Positions 41,921 to 50,845 of a DNA stretch of 64,000 nucleotides are shown in pieces; the first letter of the stretch is position 1; each line of letters begins with the position of its first letter. Both the position numbers and the translations under genes were made by a program. The notes beneath the pieces are model-generated. The model did no database searches. It saw only the letters and a list, made by a program, of their open reading frames with translations, and was not told the DNA's origin. This DNA comes from Phycisphaerales bacterium. GTDB taxonomy: Bacteria; Planctomycetota; Phycisphaerae; Sedimentisphaerales; Anaerobacaceae. The DNA is taken from positions 27,618 to 91,617 of the forward strand of contig JAUVYV010000008.1 in NCBI GenBank assembly GCA_030602885.1. The letters run 5' to 3'.

Positions 41921-43270
41921 ATGTATAAGATTATTCTGTCATTTCGTTATCTTTTCAGGAGGCGGATAAGCTACCTTGCGCTGGGGGCGGTTGCGCTTAG
42001 CGTATTTATAGTTGTGGTGGTGATGACGGTGATGACGGGCCTTGTGGGTGATTTCAAGGAGAAGAATCACGACTTTGTGGGTGACTGCGTGGTGGGGACG
42101 CAGTCGTTAGTGGGATTTTCGTATTACGAGGATTTCATGCGGATACTGGAGGGAGAAGATTTCGTGGAGAGCGTTTCGTGCGTGGTGAGGAGCTACGGAC
42201 TGGTCAGCGCGCGTGGTTCAGAGCAAAGCATCGGTGTTGAAATAATCGGGATAGACCCGGAGCGACACGGGAGGGTGACGGGCTTCGGCGGGACGCTGCA
42301 TTTCCACAAGGACGATGCGTCGAAGGCGTTCGAGGCGGAGTACAGTCCGAGTCGTCCGGGTTGTGTTGTGGGGATTGACCTGTGGCTTAGGCGTGATGCG
42401 CGAGGCGAGTATTCATACGATTCGCGGCCTTCGGCTACGGTGCTGTCGGTGACGTGCTTTCCGTTGACGGCGAAGGGCGCGCTGGCGAAGGCGGGGACGG
42501 ACTTGGTCAATACGAAGACGTTTTACTATAGTGACACTTCGCGCAGCGGTCTTGCGAAGGTTGACAGCTCGGCGGTTTATATACCGCTTGAAGATGCGCA
42601 AGAGCTTTGCGGGATGGGCGGGCCCGTGAAGAGGGCCTCGCAGCTTTATATCAAGTTCGGCGATGATGTGAAACTGAACGCCGGATGTTCGAAGGTGGCG
42701 CGGCTTTGGAAAGAATATGCGGCGAAGAGGGCAGGTGATGCGGGCGCGGGGCTATTGGAGACGGTGAGTGTTCAGAGCTGGAAGGGACACCGGCGAGAGT
42801 TTATTGCACCTATGGAGAAGGAGCACACGATGGTGGGGGTTATGTTCGGTCTTGTGGGAGTGACGACGGTTTTTATAGTATTTGTTGTTTTCTACATGAT
42901 AGTGAGCCACAAGAGCAAGGACATAGGGATTTTGAAGAGCATAGGCGTATCTGAGGCGAATATCGTCGGGGTATTTGTGATATTTGCATTCTGGACGGGT
43001 CTGCTCGGCTCGGGTATTGGGGTTGTTTTGGGGGTAGCGTTTTTACGGAACATAAACACGATAGAGAACCAGCTTTTCGAGCATTTAGGTTTTCAGCTTT
43101 GGGACCGGACGATATATGCTATAGGTGATATTCCGAACCAGACGGACGTGGGGCTTCTTGCCGTGGTAGTGCTGTCGGCGGTGGTTTCGTGCATGTTGAG
43201 CGCGTTGCTGCCGAGCCGTCAGGCAGCGAAGCAGGAGCCGGTTGAAATCTTGCAGGTGAGCCAATTATGA
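41921..43270 (+). CDS. ABC exporter permease, LolC/LolE type (second)
   Basis: A 449-residue paralogue of the preceding gene with the same order: N-terminal helix, periplasmic domain (TGFGGTLHFHKD; compare TGFERSLLMHNE in the first), and three C-terminal helices with SKDIGILKSIGVS. The two permeases are clearly an old duplication, as in LolC and LolE. The stop overlaps the ATG of the ATPase gene by four bases, so translation is coupled and the three proteins probably assemble in fixed ratio. Confidence 0.82.
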   Translation: MYKIILSFRYLFRRRISYLALGAVALSVFIVVVVMTVMTGLVGDFKEKNHDFVGDCVVGTQSLVGFSYYEDFMRILEGEDFVESVSCVVRSYGLVSARGSEQSIGVEIIGIDPERHGRVTGFGGTLHFHKDDASKAFEAEYSPSRPGCVVGIDLWLRRDARGEYSYDSRPSATVLSVTCFPLTAKGALAKAGTDLVNTKTFYYSDTSRSGLAKVDSSAVYIPLEDAQELCGMGGPVKRASQLYIKFGDDVKLNAGCSKVARLWKEYAAKRAGDAGAGLLETVSVQSWKGHRREFIAPMEKEHTMVGVMFGLVGVTTVFIVFVVFYMIVSHKSKDIGILKSIGVSEANIVGVFVIFAFWTGLLGSGIGVVLGVAFLRNINTIENQLFEHLGFQLWDRTIYAIGDIPNQTDVGLLAVVVLSAVVSCMLSALLPSRQAAKQEPVEILQVSQL

Positions 43271-43962
43271 GCAATGACGATATGATATTAAAGGCTGAAG
43301 GTGTCTATAAATCTTATCGGATGGGGCCGGCGGAGGTACGAGTTCTGAAGGGAGTTGACTTGGCCGTGAAAAAGGGCGAATTCGTTGCGATAGTTGGAGC
43401 ATCAGGGAGCGGCAAGAGCACGATTTTGCATATATTGGGTGCGCTGGACAGGCCCGATAAGGGGGTAGTGCGTTTTGAGGGGCGAGATTTGAGCGGGTTC
43501 GGTGCCGGTGAGCTGAACAGATTTCGCAACAGGATGGTTGGATTTGTGTTTCAGTTCTATCATTTGCTGGACGAATTAAATGTATTAGAGAATGTGGTTT
43601 TGCCGGCGATGGTATCGGCGACTGTGGTCGGCTGGCTGGGAAACCGAAAACGGGCAAAAAAGCGGGCAGGGGAGCTTCTTGAAGAGCTCGGACTTGGTGA
43701 AAGGCAGCGTCATAAGCCGTACCAGTTATCGGGTGGGGAGCGGCAGAGGGTGGCGATTGGACGTGCATTGATGAACGAGCCGAAGGTGCTTTTGGCGGAC
43801 GAGCCGACAGGGAACCTTGACTCTGTGACAGGAAATGGTATCTTAGATGTGCTCGAGCGGCTGAACGGGCGCGGCCAGACGATAGTAATGGTAACGCACG
43901 ACGAGCGGATAGCGCGGCGTGCGAGTCGTACGATAACACTGGCGGACGGCAAGATGCGATAG
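43267..43962 (+). CDS. lolD: ABC exporter ATPase, LolD type
   Basis: A 231-residue nucleotide-binding subunit of the LolD/MacB branch. Walker A is GASGSGKST, the Q-loop lies in VGFVFQFYHLL, the signature is LSGGERQRVAIGRAL, Walker B is VLLADEPTGNLD, and the switch histidine lies in VTHDER. It drives the two permeases encoded just upstream, with whose last codon its ATG overlaps. The insertion AMVSATVVGWLGNRKRAKKR between Q-loop and signature is typical of exporters of this branch. Confidence 0.88.
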   Translation: MSNDDMILKAEGVYKSYRMGPAEVRVLKGVDLAVKKGEFVAIVGASGSGKSTILHILGALDRPDKGVVRFEGRDLSGFGAGELNRFRNRMVGFVFQFYHLLDELNVLENVVLPAMVSATVVGWLGNRKRAKKRAGELLEELGLGERQRHKPYQLSGGERQRVAIGRALMNEPKVLLADEPTGNLDSVTGNGILDVLERLNGRGQTIVMVTHDERIARRASRTITLADGKMR

Positions 43963-44006
43963 CATCGGAACAGGTAAATCCGAGAGTTGTGGTAAAGGGA
44001 AATTGT

Positions 44007-44873
44007 ATGGCGTTGAAAATATGGCTCGACGGCAGACTCGTTAACGAGGCGGATGCCAAGATAAGCGTATTCGACCACGGCCTTCTTTACGGGGACGGTG
44101 TTTTCGAGGGCATTCGCGTATATAACAAGCGGGTGTTCGAGCTTGAGGCGCACATTGACCGGTTGTATCAGTCGGCGAAGGGGATACGGCTTGAGATACC
44201 GATGAGCACGAGCTCGCTGACAAGTGCGGCAGAGGAGACGGTAAAGTCCAACGGTATCATCGACGGCTATATTCGGCTTGTTGTGACACGGGGGATTGGG
44301 ACATTAGGGATCAATCCTTTTGTGTGCGAAAACCCCAAGGTGTTTATCATAGCGGACAGCATTCAGCTTTATCCGGAGGAGCTTTACGAGACGGGGATGA
44401 AGATAATCAGCGCGACGACGGTTCGCAATCACCCCCTTTCGATACCGCCACAGGCAAAGAGTTTGAATTACCTGAACAACATTCTGGCGAAGATAGAGGC
44501 GCTCGACAGCAATGTACCGGAGGCGGTCATGTACAATCACGAGGGGTACGTTGCGGAGGCGACCGGAGACAACGTGTTTATAGTGAGAAAGGGTATGGTC
44601 TTTACGCCCCCGCCTGAGTCGGGCGGATTAGAAGGGATAACGCGAAATATTGTGATAGGTCTTGCAAGAAAAGAAGGGCTTGAGGTTTCAGAGAAGAACC
44701 TTACGCGGTTTGACCTGTACGTGAGCGACGAGCTTTTTCTTACGGGGACGGCGGCGGAGGTAATAGGCGTCGTGGAGATAGACGGGCGGGTTATCGGGGA
44801 CGGCAAGCCCGGTCCGATTACAAAGTTACTGCGAAAGAAATTCTTCGAATATGCCCACGGAAAGGAGAAGTAG
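44007..44873 (+). CDS. ilvE: Branched-chain amino acid aminotransferase (class IV PLP)
   Basis: A 288-residue fold-type IV PLP enzyme. It starts with FDHGLLYGDGVFEGIRVY, has the catalytic lysine in QAKSLNYLNNILAK, and ends with the substrate-side FLTGTAAEV and GRVIGDG. These fit branched-chain aminotransferase, which interconverts Leu, Ile and Val with their 2-oxoacids; D-amino-acid transaminase or aminodeoxychorismate lyase are less likely relatives. It may supply the 2-oxoacids used by the Vor/Kor-type complex at 59.5-62.2 kb. ATG 44007 follows AAAGGG; an earlier GTG is less suited. Confidence 0.85.
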   Translation: MALKIWLDGRLVNEADAKISVFDHGLLYGDGVFEGIRVYNKRVFELEAHIDRLYQSAKGIRLEIPMSTSSLTSAAEETVKSNGIIDGYIRLVVTRGIGTLGINPFVCENPKVFIIADSIQLYPEELYETGMKIISATTVRNHPLSIPPQAKSLNYLNNILAKIEALDSNVPEAVMYNHEGYVAEATGDNVFIVRKGMVFTPPPESGGLEGITRNIVIGLARKEGLEVSEKNLTRFDLYVSDELFLTGTAAEVIGVVEIDGRVIGDGKPGPITKLLRKKFFEYAHGKEK

Positions 44874-44939
44874 CGGACAAAAGTCGGGAGCGGGCTTTCG
44901 AGCCGTAGAGTCGTTTGCTGTCCGCTATAGCTTGTCGTG

Positions 44940-45986
44940 ATGCAATTACCAGCACAAAGGGACACATCGGACGTTTTCAATTCTGCGAGCACGGGTGATT
45001 CAGCGGGGAGTTTTTCACTTGTAGGTTCGGGTCTGGGGCGTGTGAGGGCTCTGATAGACGAGGAACTGTCGCGCTGCAGCGAGGCGGTACGAGGACTACT
45101 GGCGGGTCTGCACTGGGACAGGGGGAAGATGATTCGGCCCGGGCTGGTTCTTCTGAGTGGTTTGGCGTGCGGGAGGATAACGCAAGAGCACATACGTGTG
45201 GCGGCGATTGTGGAGATGATACACAATGCGACTCTGCTGCACGACGACGTTATAGACGAAGGGAGGCATCGTCGCGGGTATGCGACAGTGAACAGCTTAC
45301 GAGGTAACGAGTGTGCAGTTTTGTTGGGTGACTTTGTGCTGAGCAAGGTGTTCGAGATGTGTGTTGAGCTGGATAAGTCCGTGACAGGCGTAATTGCATC
45401 TGCTGCGGCTCGGACGTGCGAAGGCGAGCTGAGGCAAACGCTGGAGCGGGAGAACGGCCAGCTGAGCGAATCGGCGTACATAGAGCTCATATCGGAGAAG
45501 AGCGCTGCGCTTTTCAGGGCGGGGTGTTCGTTGGGCGCATCTCTGGCAGGTGCGGACGAACGGCAGAGGGAGGCGTTTGCGGAGTTTGGTCGGGATATCG
45601 GCATCGCGTTTCAGATTACGGACGATCTGCTGGATATGACGGGCAACGAGAGGCAGATGGGCAAGACGGTGGGTCGTGACATTGACAGGGAGAAGATGAC
45701 GCTGCCGGTTATACACTTTTTGAGAACAGCGGATGAAGCGAGCAAGGATTCGGTGAAGGAGCTTCTGCAGGTAAGCGGGCGGCGTGGGGACGGCAAAGCA
45801 GCGGAGACGAATGAGAAGAAGTATCTAATAGAGAAGTTAGAGTCATGCGGGAGCTTGTCGTATACGCGGAAACGTGCTGAGGAGCTGATCGAGCGGGCGA
45901 TTTCGGCGCTGGGGGAGGTGGAGCAGAGCGATGCAAAGGCGGCATTGATTGAGACGGCGAGGTTTGTGGTGCGCAGGACGAATTAG
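44940..45986 (+). CDS. All-trans polyprenyl diphosphate synthase
   Basis: A 348-residue trans-isoprenyl synthase. The first Asp-rich motif is LLHDDVIDEGRHRRG, the second DDLLDMTGN, both magnesium-diphosphate sites; GKMIRP precedes. It would extend farnesyl or geranylgeranyl diphosphate to the long side chain of menaquinone or ubiquinone (IspB/HepT type). An unusual Ser/Gly-rich N-terminal extension of about 40 residues is present. The chain length cannot be read from the sequence. ATG 44940 or an overlapping GTG at 44937. Confidence 0.85.
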   Translation: MQLPAQRDTSDVFNSASTGDSAGSFSLVGSGLGRVRALIDEELSRCSEAVRGLLAGLHWDRGKMIRPGLVLLSGLACGRITQEHIRVAAIVEMIHNATLLHDDVIDEGRHRRGYATVNSLRGNECAVLLGDFVLSKVFEMCVELDKSVTGVIASAAARTCEGELRQTLERENGQLSESAYIELISEKSAALFRAGCSLGASLAGADERQREAFAEFGRDIGIAFQITDDLLDMTGNERQMGKTVGRDIDREKMTLPVIHFLRTADEASKDSVKELLQVSGRRGDGKAAETNEKKYLIEKLESCGSLSYTRKRAEELIERAISALGEVEQSDAKAALIETARFVVRRTN

Positions 45987-46060
45987 GGGGTATATTCGGC
46001 ATCCGATGCAGGGAAAGGGCGGTTGGTTTCATTGCCAAGAGAGGTAAGGGTTAAGCCAGG

Positions 46061-46094
46061 ATAAAAAGAAGCCGGTTCGGATTGAACCGGCTTC
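46061..46094 (-). terminator. Intrinsic terminator of the outer-membrane-like gene
   Basis: On the minus strand GAAGCCGGTTC and GAACCGGCTTC form an 11-bp perfect stem around AATCC, followed by five T. It sits about 30 bases downstream of the stop at 46124. Confidence 0.85.
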
Positions 46095-46123
46095 CTGCAT
46101 TTCGAGAAATACTTAGCTTGGTT

Positions 46124-46984
46124 TTAGAACTTGTAGCTCACTGTCACACTTGCCCAGGTAATGTCGTGGTCGGGGCTGACACCGTAGGTTTTGTCATCTT
46201 CCATAGTAATCTGATAGTACAGGCCTGGTGTAAATGTGAGATCGCTGTCAAGATCGAAGTCGGTAGTCACGCCGAACATGATGTGTGTCCAGTCACTGTC
46301 AGTATATCCGCCGTTACCGCGGGGGTCAACGCCGTCGTTGAAAATCATCTCGGTGTGGAAATTGAGGATTTGCTCAGGGATTTCCGCAGTCAGGCCTGTA
46401 ACCGGCAGGGCATAGTCAAGCATAAAGACGTGTGCGAAGCCGGAGTACGTGCCGCCATTGGCGTTGTTGGCGCCGACGATAGCATTGCTGTTGCTGGGCC
46501 AGCCCTTGACTATGCAATAGCTGGGGACGAGGCCTTCGATGCCGAGCAGACTGGGCCAGGACAAAACTGCGAATAGTTCCTGGAGGTCGGCGCTGCCGGG
46601 ATCGGTTGCCGACTTGTAGGCGGAGTGGGCACTGAGGTCCGGATAGTTAAAGTAGGTGTAACCGAGCATATACCGAGTTGCGTAGGTTTCTTCGTCGTAA
46701 CAGGAGCCCTTGTAGTACAGTGTGTAGTCCCATCGCTCATTATTCTCGTATCCGCTGGCGTTGGCACGGTGACCAATTGCGTTAAGATGGAAGCCGGTTC
46801 CCATGAGGTCTAAATCGACGAAGGGATGGATAGCGCTTTTTTGTCCGAAGACGGTGATGCCGCGCCAGACATACTTTGTGTCGTAGGTGATGCCGACTAC
46901 GCCGTGCAGCTCACCTTCCTGTGCCTGGGCGAGGCCGCTTGCGCCCAACAGCACAACTACAGCTAACAGAATTGTTTTCTTCAT
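46124..46984 (-). CDS. Putative outer-membrane beta-barrel protein
   Basis: A 286-residue protein with a signal peptide (TILLAVVVLLGASGLAQA). The mature part alternates short aromatic strands ending in Tyr or Phe and Gly/Asp turns, and finishes with VTVSYKF, a C-terminal aromatic residue typical of outer-membrane barrels. The start (GVVGITYDTKYVWRGI) recalls proteins of unknown function from the outer membrane, for example the TorF family. ATG 46984 follows AAGGAG by nine bases. A TGCTATACT extended -10 box at 47094-47102 may drive it. Transport specificity unknown. Confidence 0.65.
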   Translation of the reverse strand: MKKTILLAVVVLLGASGLAQAQEGELHGVVGITYDTKYVWRGITVFGQKSAIHPFVDLDLMGTGFHLNAIGHRANASGYENNERWDYTLYYKGSCYDEETYATRYMLGYTYFNYPDLSAHSAYKSATDPGSADLQELFAVLSWPSLLGIEGLVPSYCIVKGWPSNSNAIVGANNANGGTYSGFAHVFMLDYALPVTGLTAEIPEQILNFHTEMIFNDGVDPRGNGGYTDSDWTHIMFGVTTDFDLDSDLTFTPGLYYQITMEDDKTYGVSPDHDITWASVTVSYKF

Positions 46985-47093
46985 CGTGCTCATCTCCTTA
47001 AAAATCATTCCTTAAAAGTTTTTCTCTTACGTCCTCCTTAGGACACATCAGCTAATCAGTCTGAAAGTAAACCGTCTGAGTAAATCGCCGGTC

Positions 47094-47122
47094 AGTATAG
47101 CAGCCGTTACAAAGTAACGGAA
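47094..47122 (-). promoter_or_regulatory. Extended -10 promoter upstream of the outer-membrane-like gene
   Basis: On the minus strand TGC-TATACT gives an extended -10. The -35 position (TTCCGT) is poor. A perfect hairpin CCGTTAC/GTAACGG at 47104-47120 covers the spacer and could be an operator. Confidence 0.4.
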
Positions 47123-47257
47123 GTGTTTTTTTTGTCTTTTTGTTTTGCTCCTTTCAAAAAACAGAAAAGGTCAAAAAACGGCATAGCAAACGGGCATTTT
47201 ATAGGTCCATGTTTTCGCAAGCTCTCTGAAACTGCGTGAGAAGTTTTGCGTAAATTG

Positions 47258-48646
47258 CTACCATTTACCGGTTTTTCTCATTTCTGCCTTGGGGAGCTGG
47301 TTTAGCGGTGCGGTGAACTTTTCAAGGTCCTGCTGCGGCAGCTCGTAGTCAATGAGCTTTCCAGCCATATAGGCGTCGTATCCGGAGAGGTCCATCAGGC
47401 CGTGCCCGCTGTAGTTTAAGAGAATGACCTTTTCCTTACCCTCCTCTTTTGCCTTGATTGCTTCATCGATGACGGCGGCGACGGCGTGGCTGGTTTCCGG
47501 GGCACAAATGGCGCCTTCGGTACTGGCCCAGGTCAGAGCCGCTTCGTAGCATTTGATCTGGTGATAGGCCCTTGGCTTGAGAAGACCTTCGACGATGGCC
47601 TGACAAACCAATGGTGCCATACCGTGATAGCGGAGGCCGCCGGCGTGAATTGGCGGTGGGATGAAGGCATGGCCGAGCGTGTACATTGCCAGCAGCGGAG
47701 TTGTGCAGGCGGTGTCACCAAAGTCGTAGGCGAATGGGCCGCGTGTCATTGTCGGACAGGACTCGGGTTCGACCGGGATGATTGTAATATCGGCGCCGTT
47801 GATTTTGTCGGCGACGAACGGGAAGGCGAGGCCGGCGAAGTTGCTCCCGCCGCCGGCGCAGCCGATGACGACATCGGGCAGTTTTTCGCCGGCGAGCTCG
47901 AGCTGTTTTTTTGCTTCGAGGCCGATAATCGTCTGGTGCAGCAGAACGTGGTTCAGGACGCTTCCGAGCGTATAGCGAGTTTTTCCTGTCGGGTCGGTAA
48001 CAGCGGCTTCAATTGCCTCGCTGATGGCGATTCCGAGAGAGCCGGGGGTGTCGGGCATTTCTTCGAGGATTTTTCTTCCTGCGTTTGTCTGGTTGCTTGG
48101 ACTGGCGATGCAGTCGGCGCCCCAGACCTGCATCATGGTCTTTCGGAACGGCTTCTGGTCGAAGCTGATTCTGACCATAAAGACCTTGCACCCGAGGCCG
48201 ACGATTTTGCATGCGAAGGCCAGGGCGCTGCCCCACTGACCCGCGCCGGTTTCGGTGGTAAGATTTTCGATACCGAACTGCTTATTGTACCAGGCCTGTG
48301 GAACGGCGGTATTGGGTTTGTGGCTTCCGGGCGGGCTGTAGCTTTCGTCCTTGTAGTAGATTTTGGCGGGGGTATCGAGGAACTTTTCGAGATAGACCGC
48401 CCTTTTTAGGGGTGCCGGGCGCCAGCGGTAGAGGATGCCGAGGATTTCTTCGGGGATATCTATCCAGCGTTCGGCGCTGACTTCCTGTTCGATGAGGTTC
48501 ATGGGAAAGACCGGCGCGAGCATCTCGGGGCCGATGGGCTTGCCGTCAGGTCCGAGCGGGGGCAGCAGCGGTGTGGGCAAATCGGCGGCGAGGTTGTACC
48601 ACTGTCGGGGGATATCGCTTTCTTTGAGTTGAATCTTGAGTTCCAT
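47258..48646 (-). CDS. trpB2: TrpB2-type tryptophan synthase beta chain
   Basis: A 462-residue PLP enzyme of the TrpB2 branch, longer than TrpB1 at the N-terminus (about 90 extra residues). The cofactor lysine is in GSHKPNTA, the phosphate-binding glycines in GCAGGGSNF, and the ETGAGQWG segment carries the catalytic glutamate; all are intact. TrpB2 makes tryptophan from indole and serine without TrpA, or salvages indole. No other trp gene is nearby, as usual for TrpB2. A possible promoter TTGACA with a poor -10 lies at 48727-48699. Divergent from rarA. Confidence 0.88.
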   Translation of the reverse strand: MELKIQLKESDIPRQWYNLAADLPTPLLPPLGPDGKPIGPEMLAPVFPMNLIEQEVSAERWIDIPEEILGILYRWRPAPLKRAVYLEKFLDTPAKIYYKDESYSPPGSHKPNTAVPQAWYNKQFGIENLTTETGAGQWGSALAFACKIVGLGCKVFMVRISFDQKPFRKTMMQVWGADCIASPSNQTNAGRKILEEMPDTPGSLGIAISEAIEAAVTDPTGKTRYTLGSVLNHVLLHQTIIGLEAKKQLELAGEKLPDVVIGCAGGGSNFAGLAFPFVADKINGADITIIPVEPESCPTMTRGPFAYDFGDTACTTPLLAMYTLGHAFIPPPIHAGGLRYHGMAPLVCQAIVEGLLKPRAYHQIKCYEAALTWASTEGAICAPETSHAVAAVIDEAIKAKEEGKEKVILLNYSGHGLMDLSGYDAYMAGKLIDYELPQQDLEKFTAPLNQLPKAEMRKTGKW

Positions 48647-48789
48647 AACTTCTCTCCGAATGACATAGTTTCGATTTTGTCAGCCGTATAAGCCCTTAGT
48701 TGGTAAAGCATTAAATAAGCTGTGTCAAGCAAATTTCTGCGATATTTTTGCGTTATGCGGCTTTGACGGTTGGGCGTATAATGTGTTTT

Positions 48790-50202
48790 ATGACAGTGGG
48801 CAAGGGTGACAATACGCTTTTTGGCAGGCGTGAGCGGGCAAATGTGGCTTCTGCGGCCCCCTTGGCCGTTCGGATGAGGCCGAGGAATCTCGACGAGTTC
48901 GCCGGTCAGGAGCATTTCATCGGCCAAGGCAAGCTCCTGAGGCGGATGCTTGAGGCGGACACTCTGAGCAGCTTGATATTCTACGGGCCGCCGGGGGTTG
49001 GCAAGACGTCGCTGGCGATGGTAATCGCGAATCAGACAAAGGCGGAATTTCGGTATGTCAGTGCGCCGGCGGCGAGCGTGAAGGACATTCGGCAGATAAT
49101 CGCCGAGGCAAAGGACAGGTTGGCGGTGGCCGGGCAACGCACGGTGCTTTTTATAGATGAGATACACCGGTTCAATCGGGCGCAGCAGGATGTGCTTTTG
49201 GACGACGTGGAGTCGGGGGTGTTGATTCTCATAGGTGCGACGACGGAGAACCCGTTTTTTTCGCTGAATTCGCCGCTTGTTTCGCGGAGCACGGTTTTTC
49301 ATTTTGAGCCGTTAGAGGAGGAGGACATACTGGAGGTTCTGAGGCGTGCGCTTGGTGATGCAGAGCGTGGTCTTGGCAAGTACGATATAGAAGCGGACGA
49401 CAGTGCGCTTAAATACCTGGCGGTCATGGGCGACGGGGATGCGAGAAAGGCGTTGACGGGCCTTGAGGTGGCGGTTCTGTCGCAGGCGGCTCGGGAGAAG
49501 GGCAAGAAAGTCAAGGTTGATGTGCAGACGGTTAAAGAATCGATTCAGCAAAAGACGATTGGCTATGATGGAACGGGCGATAGTCACTACGATTTAGCCA
49601 GCGCTTTTCAAAAGAGCATGCGTGGCAGCGATCCTGACGCGACGGTCTATTGGCTTGCGCGGATGATAGCGGGAGGTGAGGATGTTCGATTCATAGCGAG
49701 GCGGATAGCGGTATGTGCGTGCGAAGACGTTGGGAATGCGGACCCTATGGCGGCGGTTTTAGCGGCCGCTGCGGTTCAGATATCGGAGTTTGTGGGTTTG
49801 CCGGAGGCGCAGCTTGCGCTGGCTCAGGCATCCGTTTACGTTGCGTGTGCACCGAAGTCGAATGCATCTGCTTCGGCGATATGGAAGGCGGTTTCGGACG
49901 TAGGCAGTGAGCCGACGGTGGCGGTTCCGAAGCATTTGAAGGACAGTCACTATTCCGCTGCGAAGAAGATGGGCTACGGGGCCGAGTATAAGTATCCGCA
50001 CAATTACGCCGACGGCTTTGTGGCGCAGGAATATCTTCCGGGCGGGGCAAGGGGGAGGTATTATCAGCCGAAAGAGGCGGGGTACGAAAAAAATATCAGG
50101 CATTATTTACAAAAGCTTGAAAGCTTGATAGAACGTAACAGGCCCGAAGCCCAGCCCAACCCATCCGAGGGGCTGGGTGAATCGGGGGACGCAGATGGGT
50201 GA
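48790..50202 (+). CDS. rarA: Replication-associated recombination protein A
   Basis: A 470-residue AAA+ ATPase. Walker A is GPPGVGKTSLA, Walker B LFIDEIHRFN, sensor 1 GATTENP. The C-terminal tetramerisation domain contains MIAGGEDVRFIARR. RarA (MgsA) acts at stalled replication forks. ATG 48790 is assumed; further in-frame starts exist at 48748 and 48781. The last 20 codons after IERNRPE, read as AQPNPSEGLGES, come from a palindromic repeat (50150-50177). The next gene starts 12 bases after the stop. Confidence 0.88.
   Translation: MTVGKGDNTLFGRRERANVASAAPLAVRMRPRNLDEFAGQEHFIGQGKLLRRMLEADTLSSLIFYGPPGVGKTSLAMVIANQTKAEFRYVSAPAASVKDIRQIIAEAKDRLAVAGQRTVLFIDEIHRFNRAQQDVLLDDVESGVLILIGATTENPFFSLNSPLVSRSTVFHFEPLEEEDILEVLRRALGDAERGLGKYDIEADDSALKYLAVMGDGDARKALTGLEVAVLSQAAREKGKKVKVDVQTVKESIQQKTIGYDGTGDSHYDLASAFQKSMRGSDPDATVYWLARMIAGGEDVRFIARRIAVCACEDVGNADPMAAVLAAAAVQISEFVGLPEAQLALAQASVYVACAPKSNASASAIWKAVSDVGSEPTVAVPKHLKDSHYSAAKKMGYGAEYKYPHNYADGFVAQEYLPGGARGRYYQPKEAGYEKNIRHYLQKLESLIERNRPEAQPNPSEGLGESGDADG
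50150..50177 (+). repeat. Palindromic repeat in the 3' end of rarA
   Basis: CCCAGCCC and GGGCTGGG form a perfect 8-bp stem around 12 bases. The arm equals that of the palindrome in the S41 gene (36797-36818). It is translated as Gln-Pro-Asn-Pro-Ser-Glu-Gly-Leu-Gly. Confidence 0.65.
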
Positions 50203-50214
50203 TACGAGGTTATT

Positions 50215-50823
50215 ATGGACAAGCCGAAGTTGCGGACGGAGCTACAGCAGTGTCTTATGGAGATTTCGGTCGAGGAGAGAACGGAGAAGAGCCGTAAGGT
50301 GTGCCGAAACCTTATCTCGACCGTGGAGTTCCGTGATGCATCGGTGGTAATGATGTATTTGCCGCTGCCTCATGAGACTGATATATCGGAGGCGATACTG
50401 AGCGCGTGGCAGTCCGGCAAGACGGTTGCAGTGCCGAAGGTTTCGTGGCAGCAGCGTCATATGATACCGGTGCGGATAGACTCACTTGAGACGGGTATTT
50501 CGTCGGGCGCAGGCGGTCTTCGAAATCCGATAACGGGGACGCCGGTTCCGTTTTCAGAGATAGCTCTGGTGGTGGCGCCTGGGTTGGGTTTTGACCGTGG
50601 CGGGAACCGGCTGGGTCGCGGTGGGTCATATTATGACCGTTTCTTTGCCAATGGTGAGCTTAGGGCGGTGCGATGCGGAGTTGCATTTGCCGAGCAGGTT
50701 TTGGAGTCGGTGCCGGTTGCCGAGCACGATGTACCGGTGGATATTCTGGTTACGGACGAGGAGATTTTGTATTTCGAGCGTCGTCAGAAGAACGGAGGAG
50801 AGAAGACAAAGCGTTATGGATGA
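50215..50823 (+). CDS. fau: 5-formyltetrahydrofolate cyclo-ligase
   Basis: A 202-residue enzyme (MTHFS, YgfA/Fau). The C-terminal signature VAPGLGFDRGGNRLGRGGSYYDRF binds ATP and folate, preceded by the N-terminal basic segment with SRKVC. It converts 5-formyl-THF to 5,10-methenyl-THF with ATP. It follows rarA closely; in some bacteria this gene adjoins the 6S RNA gene, but I see no 6S candidate here. ATG 50215. Confidence 0.88.
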   Translation: MDKPKLRTELQQCLMEISVEERTEKSRKVCRNLISTVEFRDASVVMMYLPLPHETDISEAILSAWQSGKTVAVPKVSWQQRHMIPVRIDSLETGISSGAGGLRNPITGTPVPFSEIALVVAPGLGFDRGGNRLGRGGSYYDRFFANGELRAVRCGVAFAEQVLESVPVAEHDVPVDILVTDEEILYFERRQKNGGEKTKRYG

Positions 50824-50845
50824 TTTTTAAGACAGGAGAAAAGGA

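Noticed and set aside
47104..47133. Hairpin CCGTTAC/GTAACGG followed by eight T on the plus strand, terminator-like
   Set aside because: No plus-strand gene ends upstream; more likely an operator or chance structure at the promoter of the minus-strand gene.
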